A DNA stretch of 64,000 nucleotides, taken from the NCBI RefSeq assembly GCF_947623445.1, contig NC_135240.1, positions 10,230,001-10,294,000 on the forward strand, written 5' to 3'. Both the position numbers and the translations under genes were made by a program. This stretch comes from Clavelina lepadiformis (Eukaryota > Chordata > Ascidiacea > Aplousobranchia > Clavelinidae). Shown here piece by piece: positions 35,576 to 47,410 of this stretch (position 1 is its first letter; each line of letters begins with the position of its first letter). A model generated the notes under the pieces. The model saw only the letters and a list, made by a program, of their open reading frames with translations, did no database searches and was not told where the DNA came from.

Positions 35576-35974
35576 CATATTTGTATCATTGAGGTTAGTG
35601 TGCGGATCATTATAACGCTATACAGTCAATGTATAGATACATTTTTAAATTAAGAAATAAGTTCAAACTCATATCATGTAAACTTCGTAAATGTTACATA
35701 ATGCTATGTCTTTCACACAACACAGCAATCTCTACATAAGCCATGATTTGCGTAAATTACAACAAAATATGCTGCATTAGCATGAGCTTCATAGCAAAAA
35801 AGTAGACTAAAACATACTATAACAAATGTGGAAGCACTGGTGTATGCAAGTGACACGTTAGACACTCTGAACAAGAATTTTTAATAAGCAAAGCATGTAA
35901 CGCAACCAAAAAGACATTGGTACGGTAGAAGTTTGCCAGTACAACAATTATTTTAGTTATTTTTATAGCTAGTC

Positions 35975-38080
35975 CTACTCTGGGAAACCATGCTCAAAGA
36001 ACCACTTTGCCATGTTGATGATCCAGTCACCTTGAGCATCTACATGGTTGATTGGATGATCGTTGTCCTTGTAGTACAAAACCCGGACCTTCTTTCCCAA
36101 TCCCTGTAGTGCATGGATGTATTCGTAAGATTGTGATGGAGGAACACGAATATCAGCACCACCAATCCGAAATAAGAGTGGCGTCTTAACTTTTGAAACG
36201 TGGATGATTGGAGAGAAGGTCATCGCCTTCGCACAAAACTCTGGTGCAGAGGGAACATCGTAGCCAAACTTTCCACCAAACTCACAGTAGAGCCAATCAA
36301 CAATGTCAGTAGTTCCCAGCATTGAACTGAAATTAGTGACGGGATTCCTTGGTGAACCAGCAACGTAGAATTCAGGAAACCTTGCGACCAGTTGAAGAGT
36401 GAGAAATCCTCCATGTGATCCTCCATAGATATAAACCTTTCCAGATGGAACATTCAGTTCATTTTTAGCCCATTCTGCAGCCTGTTGCACATCATTAATA
36501 TCTATCTTGGTGACGTTGGTTGGAAGAGAAAAAATACAATCCTGACCAAAACCCCTAGACCCTCGAAAGTTAATTCTTAAAACATTAAATCCAAGCTTAC
36601 AAAGATAGGAAGAACACAAATCAAACTCAGCAGGAAAATGAACATGGGGTCCACCATGTGGATTCACTATTAAGCCAAGTGAAGTCTTCTGGCTACCAGG
36701 TTGTAGTAAAATTGCTTCATAATCAAATTCAGGATAATCATCATGTACCAGGTTGGGTTGAAAAGTTTTAATTGTCCACTTTATATCACTCATAGGAGCA
36801 ATAGATGTTCCCAAATTAAACCATTCCAACTTGCTCATCATAGGATCATAAAGAGCAGCTTTTAAAACTGGTGGTGTGTTAGGAGTAGAGTGAGAAGCAA
36901 AAAGAAAGCCATTTGAAATGCACAACAAAGTCCAACCTCCTTCAGTCTCCAGCAAATTCACGTTTCCAGTACAGATGTCAATGATTAAAATAGCCCTGTT
37001 GCTTCTGTGATCACTATGCAAAACAAGTTGATTATCAGAAATCCAACAATTTCGTGGAATTGCATCAAGAAATAGACCTTGGAAACTGGATGCACCAACA
37101 GGTTTATTGACAACGTCTACTACTAGTCTTGGTTCAGGATCTACAAAATTGATGCACTTCATTTTTGAACATTGAACATGAGGACCAAAAGGAATTGTCT
37201 CAAGATAAACAAGATTATTCCCATCTGGACTAAAATTTGGGGAAAAGACACAGCTGTTACCATCAGTCAGTAGTTGCACAACATTTGTACTAAAATCATA
37301 TTTAAATAGGGTGCTTAATCTATTTTTGCAGTAAATTAAGCCAACTTTCCATGGTGAGGATTTCCATCCAACAAATATTATAAAAGAATCATTTTTTGAC
37401 CACATTGCATTGCTAACGGAGAAATCACTTGGGATGAATTGGTCAAGATCAGATATGTCTTTGGTGTTGACATCATAAAGGTACAAATTTGGTTGATAAG
37501 ATCCAACTAATTGTTCTCCCCAGTCTTCTTTGTATAAGAACTCATTTCCTCTCACAATTTCCTCACCTTCTTTGAATTTTTTAAAAAATGATGCAGTTTT
37601 TGGAAGTTTTTTCTCAGCAACATAAAGTATTTTACTTCCATCATGGGACCATTCCATGCAGCCAAAAGTACCATCAACATGGACTTTCCCATGCTTATCT
37701 TCATCTGTCAGATCTATATTGGATGTTTTACATAAACCGTTCCATATTTCAAGAAAATCATGTTTTGTATCTTTGACCAAAACTTCTCTCAAAATTGCCC
37801 TTTTGTTTCCACAATGTGACAGACGGACTATTTTCTCTCCATTCAATTCACTTGTCCCGGAGTTGCTGATGTTTGAAGGTCTTCCTTTAGCAGTTGAAAG
37901 AAAGCCACTTGTTCGAAAGCTAATCTGAGCATTTCTTTCAATATCTCTGTGAGACCAGGTTGCTTCCCAGTGAGTAATGTCATCACTTGTGTTGCTTTTT
38001 GTTGCAATGACATTGTCAATTGTACAAAATTGTGCCAAGTCACTATAAACTGAAACACACTTTTCTTCAAAACTTGACAT
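35975..38080 (-). CDS. APEH: Acylaminoacyl-peptidase (acylpeptide hydrolase), single exon
   Basis: A 701-residue intronless serine peptidase of the prolyl-oligopeptidase family (S9C). It removes N-acylated amino acids from blocked peptides in the cytosol. The N-terminal two thirds form the beta-propeller, with recognisable FSPDGNNLVY and similar repeats. The C-terminal alpha/beta-hydrolase has the nucleophile motif GGSHGGF (Ser555), Asp643 in GGADIRVPP and His675 in DNDHP. The spacing of 88 and 32 residues is the same as in human APEH (587/675/707). The oxyanion-side motif NPHGGPH is present. Human APEH is 732 residues, so the length fits. The start is the first Met, with a candidate AG acceptor just upstream. 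The frame is open throughout, unlike the multi-exon vertebrate gene. Confidence 0.97.
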   Translation of the reverse strand: MSSFEEKCVSVYSDLAQFCTIDNVIATKSNTSDDITHWEATWSHRDIERNAQISFRTSGFLSTAKGRPSNISNSGTSELNGEKIVRLSHCGNKRAILREVLVKDTKHDFLEIWNGLCKTSNIDLTDEDKHGKVHVDGTFGCMEWSHDGSKILYVAEKKLPKTASFFKKFKEGEEIVRGNEFLYKEDWGEQLVGSYQPNLYLYDVNTKDISDLDQFIPSDFSVSNAMWSKNDSFIIFVGWKSSPWKVGLIYCKNRLSTLFKYDFSTNVVQLLTDGNSCVFSPNFSPDGNNLVYLETIPFGPHVQCSKMKCINFVDPEPRLVVDVVNKPVGASSFQGLFLDAIPRNCWISDNQLVLHSDHRSNRAILIIDICTGNVNLLETEGGWTLLCISNGFLFASHSTPNTPPVLKAALYDPMMSKLEWFNLGTSIAPMSDIKWTIKTFQPNLVHDDYPEFDYEAILLQPGSQKTSLGLIVNPHGGPHVHFPAEFDLCSSYLCKLGFNVLRINFRGSRGFGQDCIFSLPTNVTKIDINDVQQAAEWAKNELNVPSGKVYIYGGSHGGFLTLQLVARFPEFYVAGSPRNPVTNFSSMLGTTDIVDWLYCEFGGKFGYDVPSAPEFCAKAMTFSPIIHVSKVKTPLLFRIGGADIRVPPSQSYEYIHALQGLGKKVRVLYYKDNDHPINHVDAQGDWIINMAKWFFEHGFPE

Positions 38081-41000
38081 TTTTCCTTGAAACAGTTTCG
38101 GTTATAGCAATTCTATCTTGGATTCTGTACGATTAAAAATAGGTTGAATACCGATAATGATTATATGTTTGGATGAATAATTTTGTTTATAAATGTTGAG
38201 CAACATACTAAAACCAAAAGCCTTCACCTATTTTATCTTTCACTTTATGCTTTCATGGCAGATGAACTCAGTACTCTAGGATTACTTGTAACCAGCCAAC
38301 GAATTGTACAGTATATTATGATTACCAAAATAACCTTGTAACACATAGTTGTGCTTGCAACAGCTAAGGCAAGTAGGTTCATATTAAAACATTTGTTTCA
38401 ACAAGAAATACTGAACATAGTTTTGGGTTATAATCTGTCCTTTTTGAGAATGAGGAGGAAGGAAATTCAGAATGAACTTGAAGTAAAGTGTAAAAAACAT
38501 TTGACAGAGTAAAAGAGAAAGGCAAAACAGTTCATGACAGTAAGTTAGGACTTTAATGCATACATAATCTCTTTTCTAGTCTGCAGGTCAATAATCTTGT
38601 GACGATTACGTCAGGACTCACGAGTTGTTTTCGAGATGTTTGGAATTTAATTTGGGATATTGTAATTCAGTTGTTTACCAGACTTGAGTTTTCCTTAATG
38701 ACGTCAGATAATTTCCTCGCTTGAACTGATTTGCCACATATAAATACCGTTGTAATGTTTACCATTTTTCCTTTTTATGTGATCGATTTCACTGGTTACT
38801 ACAGCGCTATGTAACATTCAGTAAGCTTTGCCCGAAGGTGAAAACCTTTGTGTTATAAACTTATAATAAACAAAATGGGAACTTTATAATTTAGTAATTT
38901 GTATAGACAGAATCAAGCAACTAACAGCATAGTCACGCAAATTTGAGAAATGAAAACTCATATCATCGAAGCAGAAGTAAAACAAGTTATCAACCATCAA
39001 TCGTCCTCGCTCATATTCAAACAATTACCGCCAGCATATGCGGTCTTTATGACAGATATGTTCGTTGTGTAATACTTCACACGAGTAGTACACAAACAAA
39101 CGAACTATCATTTTGTCATAATCTTTCCTAGCCCAGGGCAATAATAATAGCTCTAGGGCTTGGCTGTACAACAATATAACACACACAGGTCTGTAATAAA
39201 GAAATTCAATTCAAATTCTGGACAAGTCCGTACCGTAGTTGACTAGTTGCTCAGTTCAAACAGTATGATACATAATACGTATGGCCGTATGCCAATTGTC
39301 TAAATTAGGAGCTTTTATATTGTTTAGAATTAGATAGAGATTTTATGGTAGGGAAATCCCCTTATTAGCATTTGTTTTATACTTAACAAGATTTTTAAGC
39401 ATTTTAAGGTAACAAAAATGATAAATAAATATGAAATTTAATTCATTCCAGTTTTTTGGACAGCTTGCAGACAAGTTTAATGTAGTTTAGAAACAAGCAG
39501 TGGTGATCATGACGTATCTTATCAATCTAAAACAGTTTCTATGATTATGAAAACGGTTTTATGGCCACTCTTGTTTTGTTAGTCACTCATGTCATTCAGG
39601 TTAGGCTACCTCTAAAGTCAAATTTATCACCCCAGTAAAGCTTAAACTGTAACATTTATATCGCATCATCACAACATATGTTGTAACTTTGTAAGAGTAA
39701 GATAACAAAATTACCATGAATTACAACAACAAAGTATTGTAACTGGATTTTATAAGTTGTCTATTACAGCGCTATGGATACCAACGCCTTTGCGCTTGTT
39801 CAAAAGCCAGAGAACTTGAAAGTGCTAAACAGATTAAGATAAATCGACAAGGCGAAAACCATGTTTCTTTGGAAAAAAGCTTAATAGGGTCGGTGTTTTA
39901 TAAGCAGTCTAATATGATAAATATAATTTTACTACCTCGATCCTATCATCCCTAGCAGTTTGGATTTTACGTACCGTTCTTCAATCTTCAATCTTCTAGT
40001 TTAGTTCACGTTATCTTGGGAAAACGTTCCTGAGTTAAGAAATTTTGCAAAAAGCTGTCAGTAGGTAGTGAAAAAATGCACTTTTGAAGCCACTTTTCTT
40101 GTTAGTTTGTTATTCCAGGCTAAAATTTTTAACTTAGGCCCAGTCACGACTGGAAAGTTATGCAGTTTTCGACAAAAAGTTGTGCGTGCAAAGACGCAAA
40201 AATTTGGTGTACACTAAAGGCTTAATTATTTGTTTATTTATTTATTATAAATTGGCGTTCAAACAATCAGCTTTTCTTTGTTTATTTGTTATAAATCGCC
40301 ATGAAAAAAAAAAGTTTAGCGTGGATATTGATGAACCTGAGTAGCCTAGTTTACGCTCAGATCTCGGGGGTGCAGAGGAAAAATTCTAGAGTGCAGATGT
40401 GCAAGGAAGCAGGTGGTGTGTACCACAACTAGTGACCCAAGCACATCCAGCGTTTGTGGTTATCAAGGTGCAGCCTTTTATAGTAGAAAACAGAGAAAAA
40501 AGGATAGTTTTTTGGAGATATGTCTCTTCTCTCGGTGTGCAATAATATTTTGTTGAAAAAATCTCGGGTGTGATCCTGCCATATTCTGCCGTCTGACCAA
40601 CCTCGTGCGTGCAGGTGCCGCATTTTCTACTACGGGGCCTAGTTGGAAGTTAAAATACCAAAGCCGAATAAAATTTAAATAAAATCAACTTTTAACATAT
40701 CTATCTGTAACTGCATATTTTTACCAACAGACTACGTTATCTTCTTACTGACTTAAGGCAATATGGTCGCATTCGCTTCATCAAAATGTCAGTTTAGGCC
40801 CAGGCATCACTATCACTGACCGACTAGACCGACTGATGTTTGTTTTAATTCTGTGACTAGTCTAGCCGACCGGCCCTACCTACTACCGAAAAGTTTGTAT
40901 GGTGCGGCGAATTTCTAGTGCACAATTACTGTTTTGCTGTATATAATCAATCAATATAAGCAATTTCGAGAAATTTTACGTTCAAGTTTAAGCTACCAGT

Positions 41001-41150
41001 ATATAGATATTTTGCATCTTTTTACTTTTAAATCTTGTGGGATCATAGACATTTTTTAAATGCATTTTGAATTATTAGGTATACATTTCTTTATTTTTAC
41101 ATAAATCTTTTATTGTTGGTGTGACTGTAACATCACATAACAAAAACAAA
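38081..41150. other. Divergent spacer between APEH and SSNA1
   Basis: About 3 kb separating two head-to-head genes, presumably with both promoters. Apart from the repeat at 40141-40638, no gene or RNA was recognised. No TATA box was assigned with confidence. Confidence 0.5.
40141..40638 (+). repeat. Copy E of the ~230 bp repeat family, interrupted by a 265-bp insert
   Basis: Starts CAGTCACGACTGGAAAGTTA and follows the family to GTGGATATTGATGAACCT at 40338. The family sequence resumes at 40604 with CGTGCGTGCAGGTGCCGCAT and closes at CTACTACGGG. The intervening 40339-40603 is unrelated to the family and leaves AACCT at both junctions, consistent with a short target duplication. Confidence 0.7.
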
Positions 41151-41498
41151 ATGTCCCACCAAGGTGCAGCGCTGCAGAGCTATAATAATGAGTTGGTAAA
41201 ATGCATTGAGGATTTATGTGCTAAAAGGGATGAACTTCATCGACACATTTTACAGGAGGAGGAAGAAAAACAAAAACTTCAGAATGACATTCGTATTTTA
41301 ACAGAAAAGCTTGCAAAAATCAATGAAAGCCTTTCCAAAAAGATGGCTGCCCGTAATGAATTTGACAAAACAATTTCGGAAACAGAAGCAGCTTATATGA
41401 AGATATTGGAAACATCTCAGACTCTTTTAAATTCTGTAAAGGGAAGTATTCACCAAATCGATGGTGGAAAGCGTCATGACGCTGAATATCGCACCTGA
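41151..41498 (+). CDS. SSNA1: Microtubule-nucleating autoantigen SSNA1 (NA14), single exon
   Basis: A 115-residue protein, almost all coiled coil. It begins [20 protein letters not shown], very close to human [20 protein letters not shown]. The body keeps [39 protein letters not shown] and LETSQTLL. Human SSNA1 is 119 residues. SSNA1 forms fibrils at centrosomes, basal bodies and midbodies, and nucleates or branches microtubules. The start Met is fixed by this homology, and a longer upstream frame is not conserved. No intron is visible. Same-strand TBC1D19 starts 770 bases downstream, which is too far for a tight operon. An ATTAAA at 41936 is a candidate poly(A) signal. Confidence 0.96.
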   Translation: MSHQGAALQSYNNELVKCIEDLCAKRDELHRHILQEEEEKQKLQNDIRILTEKLAKINESLSKKMAARNEFDKTISETEAAYMKILETSQTLLNSVKGSIHQIDGGKRHDAEYRT

Positions 41499-42267
41499 TA
41501 TTTGTCAGTGATTGTCCAGAAAGTTTGTTGCTTCTATCATTTTCATCCTAGTTGAAACATTTTGCTACTTTGTTTGTTACTAATTGTAGAGGGCTGGAAA
41601 TTGGAAATTGAATACATCACTTTCAAATCCATTGGTCTTGTGAAACTTTTGTTTTTGTAATTTTTTGTCTTTTTTCTCAATGGATGTGCAACGTAATTCT
41701 TAAAGTTGTGAAAAGCTTATTTATGTGTGTAGATTCTTGTCAAATTCAGTATATAGTATTTGTATGAATTATGCTTTTATGGTCTCGATACAACTTACAG
41801 TGATTGAGCACACTTTACTGGTATGTCAGAAAATTTTGCATGACTTGATATTCACTTGGTTACGATCTGTATTCATAGGATTAATGCACTTTGCAAAATG
41901 ATTTTTACTTTCGTATTTGTCCATTCATGTTGGTGATTAAACTCTCTATCTCCTGTATGTTTGTAGCAAATCTTTACCCACTTTAGATTTTGACATGTTG
42001 GAAGCCAGTAGGAAATAATTCAAAGTATAAAAGGTTTTAAGTTTTCCTTTGCCTTCATTAATTGGTTATTTCTCCATGTTTATGAAGTTTTCATTATATT
42101 GGAGACATTTTGTTTTTCTAAATGTGACATTATTATGCTATTATTATAATTTTCATTAGTCAACTCTTTGATAATGATCTTATTGATATTCTTTAAAGGA
42201 TTCATTATTACTGTTAGTCTTTAATCTCCAAGTGTAGGTAACGTATTGGCAGAAGATACTGCTCAAT
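41499..42267 (+). other. SSNA1 3' UTR and TBC1D19 upstream region
   Basis: T-rich sequence without coding content. It includes a possible poly(A) signal ATTAAA (41936-41941) for SSNA1. The rest presumably holds the TBC1D19 promoter or 5' UTR. Confidence 0.5.
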
Positions 42268-45200
42268 ATGGATCCTAAAATTAATGAGATTGCTGCATCC
42301 ATCAGTGAAATTGTTAAGAAGCTCAATGGCAGTACACTTTATTCCCAGCTAAAACGAGCTGCCCAGGTTGTTATGACAAGTGTTTTAAAATTTTTATACT
42401 AATTTAGTTTAGTAAACTAAAGTAAGGACTAAGGTGATGACATTTCAAAGTATATTTAACAAAATGTCAGCATGCTTATTATAGCTGGTTTTCTCTATTC
42501 ATTTGTTTAATTTTTTAGAAAGAAGTTGAAAAACCAACTGCGTCTTTGGCTACGTTGAAAACAGATGTTGTTGAAGCCTTGAAGACATCTGGCTGGGACA
42601 GGCTTCTAAGAAATAAAATTTTTGCTTATTTAAGCAGGCAAGTGCAATATCAAATCGTTATACTTCGATATTCTTTGCCTTGCTTCATCATGTTCTTTCT
42701 TGCTGATTTCAAAATTGACGGTGAATGACTGCATCAGTTAATGTGGCATTGTTTTTTGTATTTATAGCTGCCAAGCTTCCCTTGATCAGTCACTACCATT
42801 TGAATGTCAGAAGGAGCCACTGATGTACATGAGGAAAGCCCAGGTAAAAGAAGTGAAGCCTTAACGCTTAGAAATAGTTCTCATAGCTGGTATGGTGTAA
42901 ACTTATAACTTGCAAGCAATACTACAATAGACAATCAAGCAATGTACTTCAACAACAAGTGTAACTAACAGTACGGTACAAAACTGTCTTTGAAAATTTT
43001 AATATGAAGTATGTTGTACTACATATTGATTGTGCAGTACCCTTTCTCTTTATTTAGTTATTTTCTGCCAGCTATGTGAGGTTTCAGGTGAAACTTGCTT
43101 GAACAAATTAGCTACCAGTGCACACTTTGTCTTATGCTCAACTTTAGTGTCGTACCTGTAGTGTTTAATAATGAACTTTTCATATTCTGTACTTGCATTG
43201 ACTGTAAATTATTATTACTGATCTTATTGAATAAAACATTTTGATACAGGCTAACTGGGAAAGAAGAATCCTGAAAAGTATGAACAGTATGTGTACAGAA
43301 TTGAGCATCCCGCTTGCTCGTAAAAGACCACCTGAAGAACAAAGGGCTTTATTACACAAATGGAATGAAATGGGGACCGAGGAGCCAGGCATGTAACTGG
43401 CAGTATATTATGTTGTAATGTTGACGTTATTGAAAACAACATTAACCACATTAATGCTGTTAATTTTGTTGCATTTCAAGATACTGTAATGCTGTTAATT
43501 ATGTAATTGTTGCATTTGCTAGATCTAAGCCATTTTCGACCAGTTTATGCTCCCAAAGATTTTCTTGAAGTTATTATCAGCTTAAGAAATCCAAATTATT
43601 GTGGATTACTTGGTCCTGAGGTCGATGAGAAACCATCTGGTGGTCACTGGGGTCTTATACAAGTTCCATTGGAAATACCCAAACTCAAAGATTTGGTTTG
43701 TATGCAAAATGTTTTTCTTAGTTACAACCCCGAGTTTGTTTAGCTTTTGTTTTTCTTAATTCTTTTTGTGTTGCCATTTATTTTTCTCACAAACAATACA
43801 TTTCTAACAAGTTTATTCATAAAATATACCTGAAATGAAAATATTGAAACAAACCCAACGACTCACAGCTTTAAACTTTAATGTTCTAATCAAATTAAAT
43901 AACATTTAACAGCAAAATCAGTTTTCTGAGTTTGCACATGGCCATGGTCATGCTGGTGTTGATGATAATTTGGATGTACCATCTGAAGCATTTCAGAATG
44001 AAAGAAATAAAATTGCTAAAAAAGGTAGGCTATAACGCAATTAATATTACAGATTTCTATCTTTTCTGTTTGTATATCCCATTTCGATATCAATACTGCA
44101 TTTTAAAGACTTTATCTTTTACATAATTGGACATTAGTTGAATTTTATATTTAGTTCTTGATGAAAAGCGTAGTGTTCTAGCGCAATATTTCTGTCGTAA
44201 TGGTTGCCCAAGCGGGCACAGAGCTGAAATATGGCAACTTGCTCTTGGTGTAACTGTGAATCATTTGGTAAGTTCCACCTCTTAGCATTGGTTCTTTCAA
44301 AATATTGTATTGCAGTTTTCATGATATTGCAATAATTAATGTTGCAATGCTGAACAGTGTAGATTACAACATTTCGTTTGTAATACTTCAAAAAAATTAT
44401 CTTTACAGGATGTGTTAAAGTATGAACAACTTAAAGGATATGTTCTGCAACATGACCTGCTTGTTGATAGCCTTATATACAAAGTAAATGTTTATTCTAT
44501 GTATAATTTTTATACTACTTTTTTTTGGTAATCGGAAGAATACTGGTAATAGGAAAAAGTCTCAGTTATTTCAGTTTGTTGTCATGTTTATTTTGTCAAC
44601 TTATGTCAAACTTTTTTTGTGATGTTATTGTATTTCATAGGATGTCAAATTAACGGCAGTGAATGATGATTATTACTTCGTCTTTGAGGATTATTTATAT
44701 CAAGTGTTGCTTGTGTTTTCAAGAGACACTTCAGTTTTAAACCACTTTGCACAAAGCAGTGCCATGCCGCCCAAGTCATTTATAAGAGGTATTAGTCAAT
44801 TTAAAAATTATTCTACCCACAAATTCAACTACCAACATCACTTTTATCTTGTATTTTAGTATACTTGATTAAGCCAGTTGTCTGATGTTAACTGTATGCG
44901 TATGATTAGCTTAAGCTCTATTGTTGTCTAAAATTGTATGTGCAGTGAACATAACATATGATTATTTGTATGTGCTGTTATGTGTACATGTGCAACCAAC
45001 TGTATATGAAATTGCTCTAAATCAAAAAGCACAAAAAGAGCCAAGCGGGACAAGTGCTGAGCAAGAATCGTCGCTCACGGAAGCCATTCCTGTTTTTGAT
45101 GTTGACAAACTTACTTCACCAAATCAAAGCAACTTCAATTATACTTTAATCAAATCCAAGCCTACATTTCCACCCCATCTGGGAATATGCGATGATGAAG

Positions 45201-47006
45201 GTTATTTATATCATCTGTCAAGCTAACAAGTCATATTCATCTTGTTGTGGGGCGAAATGTCAATCATACTGTACATGTCTAGATGTCACAGTTGTATGTC
45301 TTTGTCAGCTACTTTTCTCCGGTGGTGTATAGCTTGGCATGAAAACTTTCTTTCATGTTGAATTCACAAGTGTCAGTCTTGTCTGCTCGCTAAAATTGTC
45401 TTAAAATTTTTCTTTTACATATCTGGCCGTTTATAATTGGATTCAAACTTTATAATTATACATGTGGAGAAATACTGTGAAAAATATCCATATAACTTTG
45501 CCTGTTAATTTCTCCCTATCTTTTGTTTTTCATCAAATCTGTTACTAATAAAACATTAACAATTACCATTATTTCTAATTAATTCAGTAGAAACAGTGCT
45601 TTTTCGAACATTTGATAGTTTGCCAGTAATGTTTTATTGTCATCAGTGTTGTGTTACTTGTATGCAAGCATTGTACAATGTCTATGTTTATTGTGTATAT
45701 AGTAACATATTCACTTAGTTTTAACCTGTAACTAGTTCTTACATTGCCTTAGTATACTAGCTTCTTTGCAGATAGCTTTCAACAAATCATTAAGTATGCA
45801 ATTGGAGTATTCTTTAAACGAGTTATGTCCAACTCGCGCCAAGTATTGCACAATCCAAAGTTGCTTTCATTATAAGCATTTGGTTTTTTCTCTTTTGTGT
45901 TGAACTTAATTACATTTTATAAATTATTAAACATGTGGCCCTCATTGAAAAATTACACCATATTAGCCTCAAAAAGCATTTTGGTTGGACATAGCTGCTA
46001 CAAACAACTTCTTTAAAAATAACATTGACACTTGTTTTTTTTCGCTTCATAACAGGAAAGTTGGGACAGGATGAGTATGCAGTGGTATATCCTCCAAATG
46101 GTGTTATTCCATTTCATGGATTTTCTATGTACGCTACTCCATTGTGTTATCTCTATGCTGAACCCGTTGGACTCTATTACATATTTCGACAGTTCTATAC
46201 GAGATACTTTCACCGATTACATGCCATATCATCACATCCCCAGGTAATATTGTGGTTTTTAAAGTTGTGACTGGAAAAGTGAATTACTGTGAGCATCGCA
46301 GGTTAGGTAATTTCTTTAAAATGATATTAATAAAAATTGTTATACTTCAGCTTGTGACTGGACAACTGGTAATAGCAATTGTCGCCCTGTTCTTCTGTTT
46401 ATTATTTTATTTTAGGGAATTGTTTCTCTTTGCTTGCTCTTTGAGACGACATTGCAATCGTTGCACCCGAGATTATGTCGCCATTTGCAGGAAATTGGTT
46501 GTCAACCGTATGTCAATTTGCTTAATGTTGCTTAATAAACAGCTTCAGTACTAGCAACTGCTACGAGTCAGTGAAGTTACCAATAAAAACACCAGTACCC
46601 TTTCCTGAAGCTCTACCGGTGGAATCAACAAGTATCGCTTTTTTATCACATTAGTTTAAAGAAAAAAGTTTTTTTAGATTAAAGATTGCTTTCAAATGGT
46701 TAGTTCGTGCGTTTGCCGGTTATCTTGCGACTGAGCAGCTCCTGTTGTTGTGGGATCGTGTAATTGGTTATGGAAACCTGCTTCTTCTTCCAATTCTCGC
46801 AGTGGCTATCTTCCTCTTCCGTCAATCTAATCTTTTCCTGATTACATCAGCTTCTGGGGTGGAGGTGATTTTATTTACTGCCTGGATGTAGGTTGTAAAC
46901 TGCATAATTTACAAATTTCTTTATTTGTAAACTTTAGGCGTCCTTGGCGGACATCACAACTTTGCACGTCGTCCCACTGATCCAGTTGGTTTTATTTCCT
47001 ACCTGA
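42268..47006 (+). CDS. TBC1D19: TBC1 domain family member 19
   Basis: Exons: 42268-42366, 42519-42637, 42768-42843, 43250-43388, 43523-43695, 43913-44024, 44155-44267, 44409-44483, 44641-44788, 46056-46243, 46416-46507, 46678-46864, 46938-47006. They encode 529 residues (human 526) and match human TBC1D19 along the whole length. Examples are MCTELSIPLARKRP, DLSHFRPVYAPKDFLEV, QHDLLVDSLIYKDVKLTA, DDYYFVFEDYLYQVLL, YPPNGVIPFHGFSMY and LLLLWDRVIGYG. TBC proteins are Rab GTPase regulators. This one, like its vertebrate orthologue, lacks a clear YxQ finger at the expected place, so GAP activity is uncertain. Introns after 42637 and 43388 appear to use GC donors. A symmetric candidate exon lies at 44946-45200. 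Poly(A) signal at 47405. Confidence 0.96.
44946..45200 (+). CDS. TBC1D19: Candidate in-frame cassette (or alternative last) exon of TBC1D19
   Basis: Lies in the intron between the ninth and tenth exons. It is bounded by an AG at 44944-44945 and a GT at 45201. It is 255 bases, phase 1 at both ends, and open in the frame set by the upstream exon. It would add 85 residues, including TVYEIALNQKAQKEPSGTSA and IPVFDVDKLTSPNQSNFNYT, between FIR and GKLGQDEY, where the human protein has nothing. Read through instead, the frame stops at 45226, and an AATAAA follows at 45547-45552, so an alternative truncated end is the other reading. No homologue is recognised. Existence as mRNA is inferred. Confidence 0.45.
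45547..45552 (+). other. Intronic AATAAA, possible alternative poly(A) signal
   Basis: Canonical hexamer 320 bases after the stop that would end a read-through version of the candidate exon at 44946. It would give a shortened TBC1D19 transcript if used. Confidence 0.25.
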
Positions 47007-47404
47007 GCCATTGAATTATTATCAGTAATGTAAGTGTTTTTACTTACCCTACTAACTGTTTGGTTGTTACATTTGTTTTGTCCCGTTAAACATTTGGCTT
47101 CGTTCTAGGTAGGCTTTACGTCCGGACTTGCAAAGATAGAATAGCAGTTGTGTTAAAGCATGGGCCTTTGGATCTGAAGATCTTGTCTACCTAGTTTTTT
47201 CCTTCTGCAATCTCATGTGCCGTTGCAAATACGTGTGTTTCGTGATTTCTCTTTTATTTACTCCTCAACCGGTTGTTGCTGCGTTTTACAGACAGTTTAT
47301 AAACACTTCTAAGACAATCGTGATAACCATATGATGCTTGTATTAGTCGAAGTTATATTCCACGTACATTTCGAAAATCGTACCGATAAAATGTGGAAAC
47401 GTTT

Positions 47405-47410
47405 AATAAA
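47405..47410 (+). other. Candidate poly(A) signal of TBC1D19
   Basis: AATAAA about 400 bases past the TBC1D19 stop, in the correct orientation. Confidence 0.5.

Noticed and set aside
41151-47006. SSNA1 and TBC1D19 as a tunicate-style operon.
   Set aside because: The 770-base gap with a poly(A)-like signal is far larger than typical spliced-leader operon spacing; no direct evidence.
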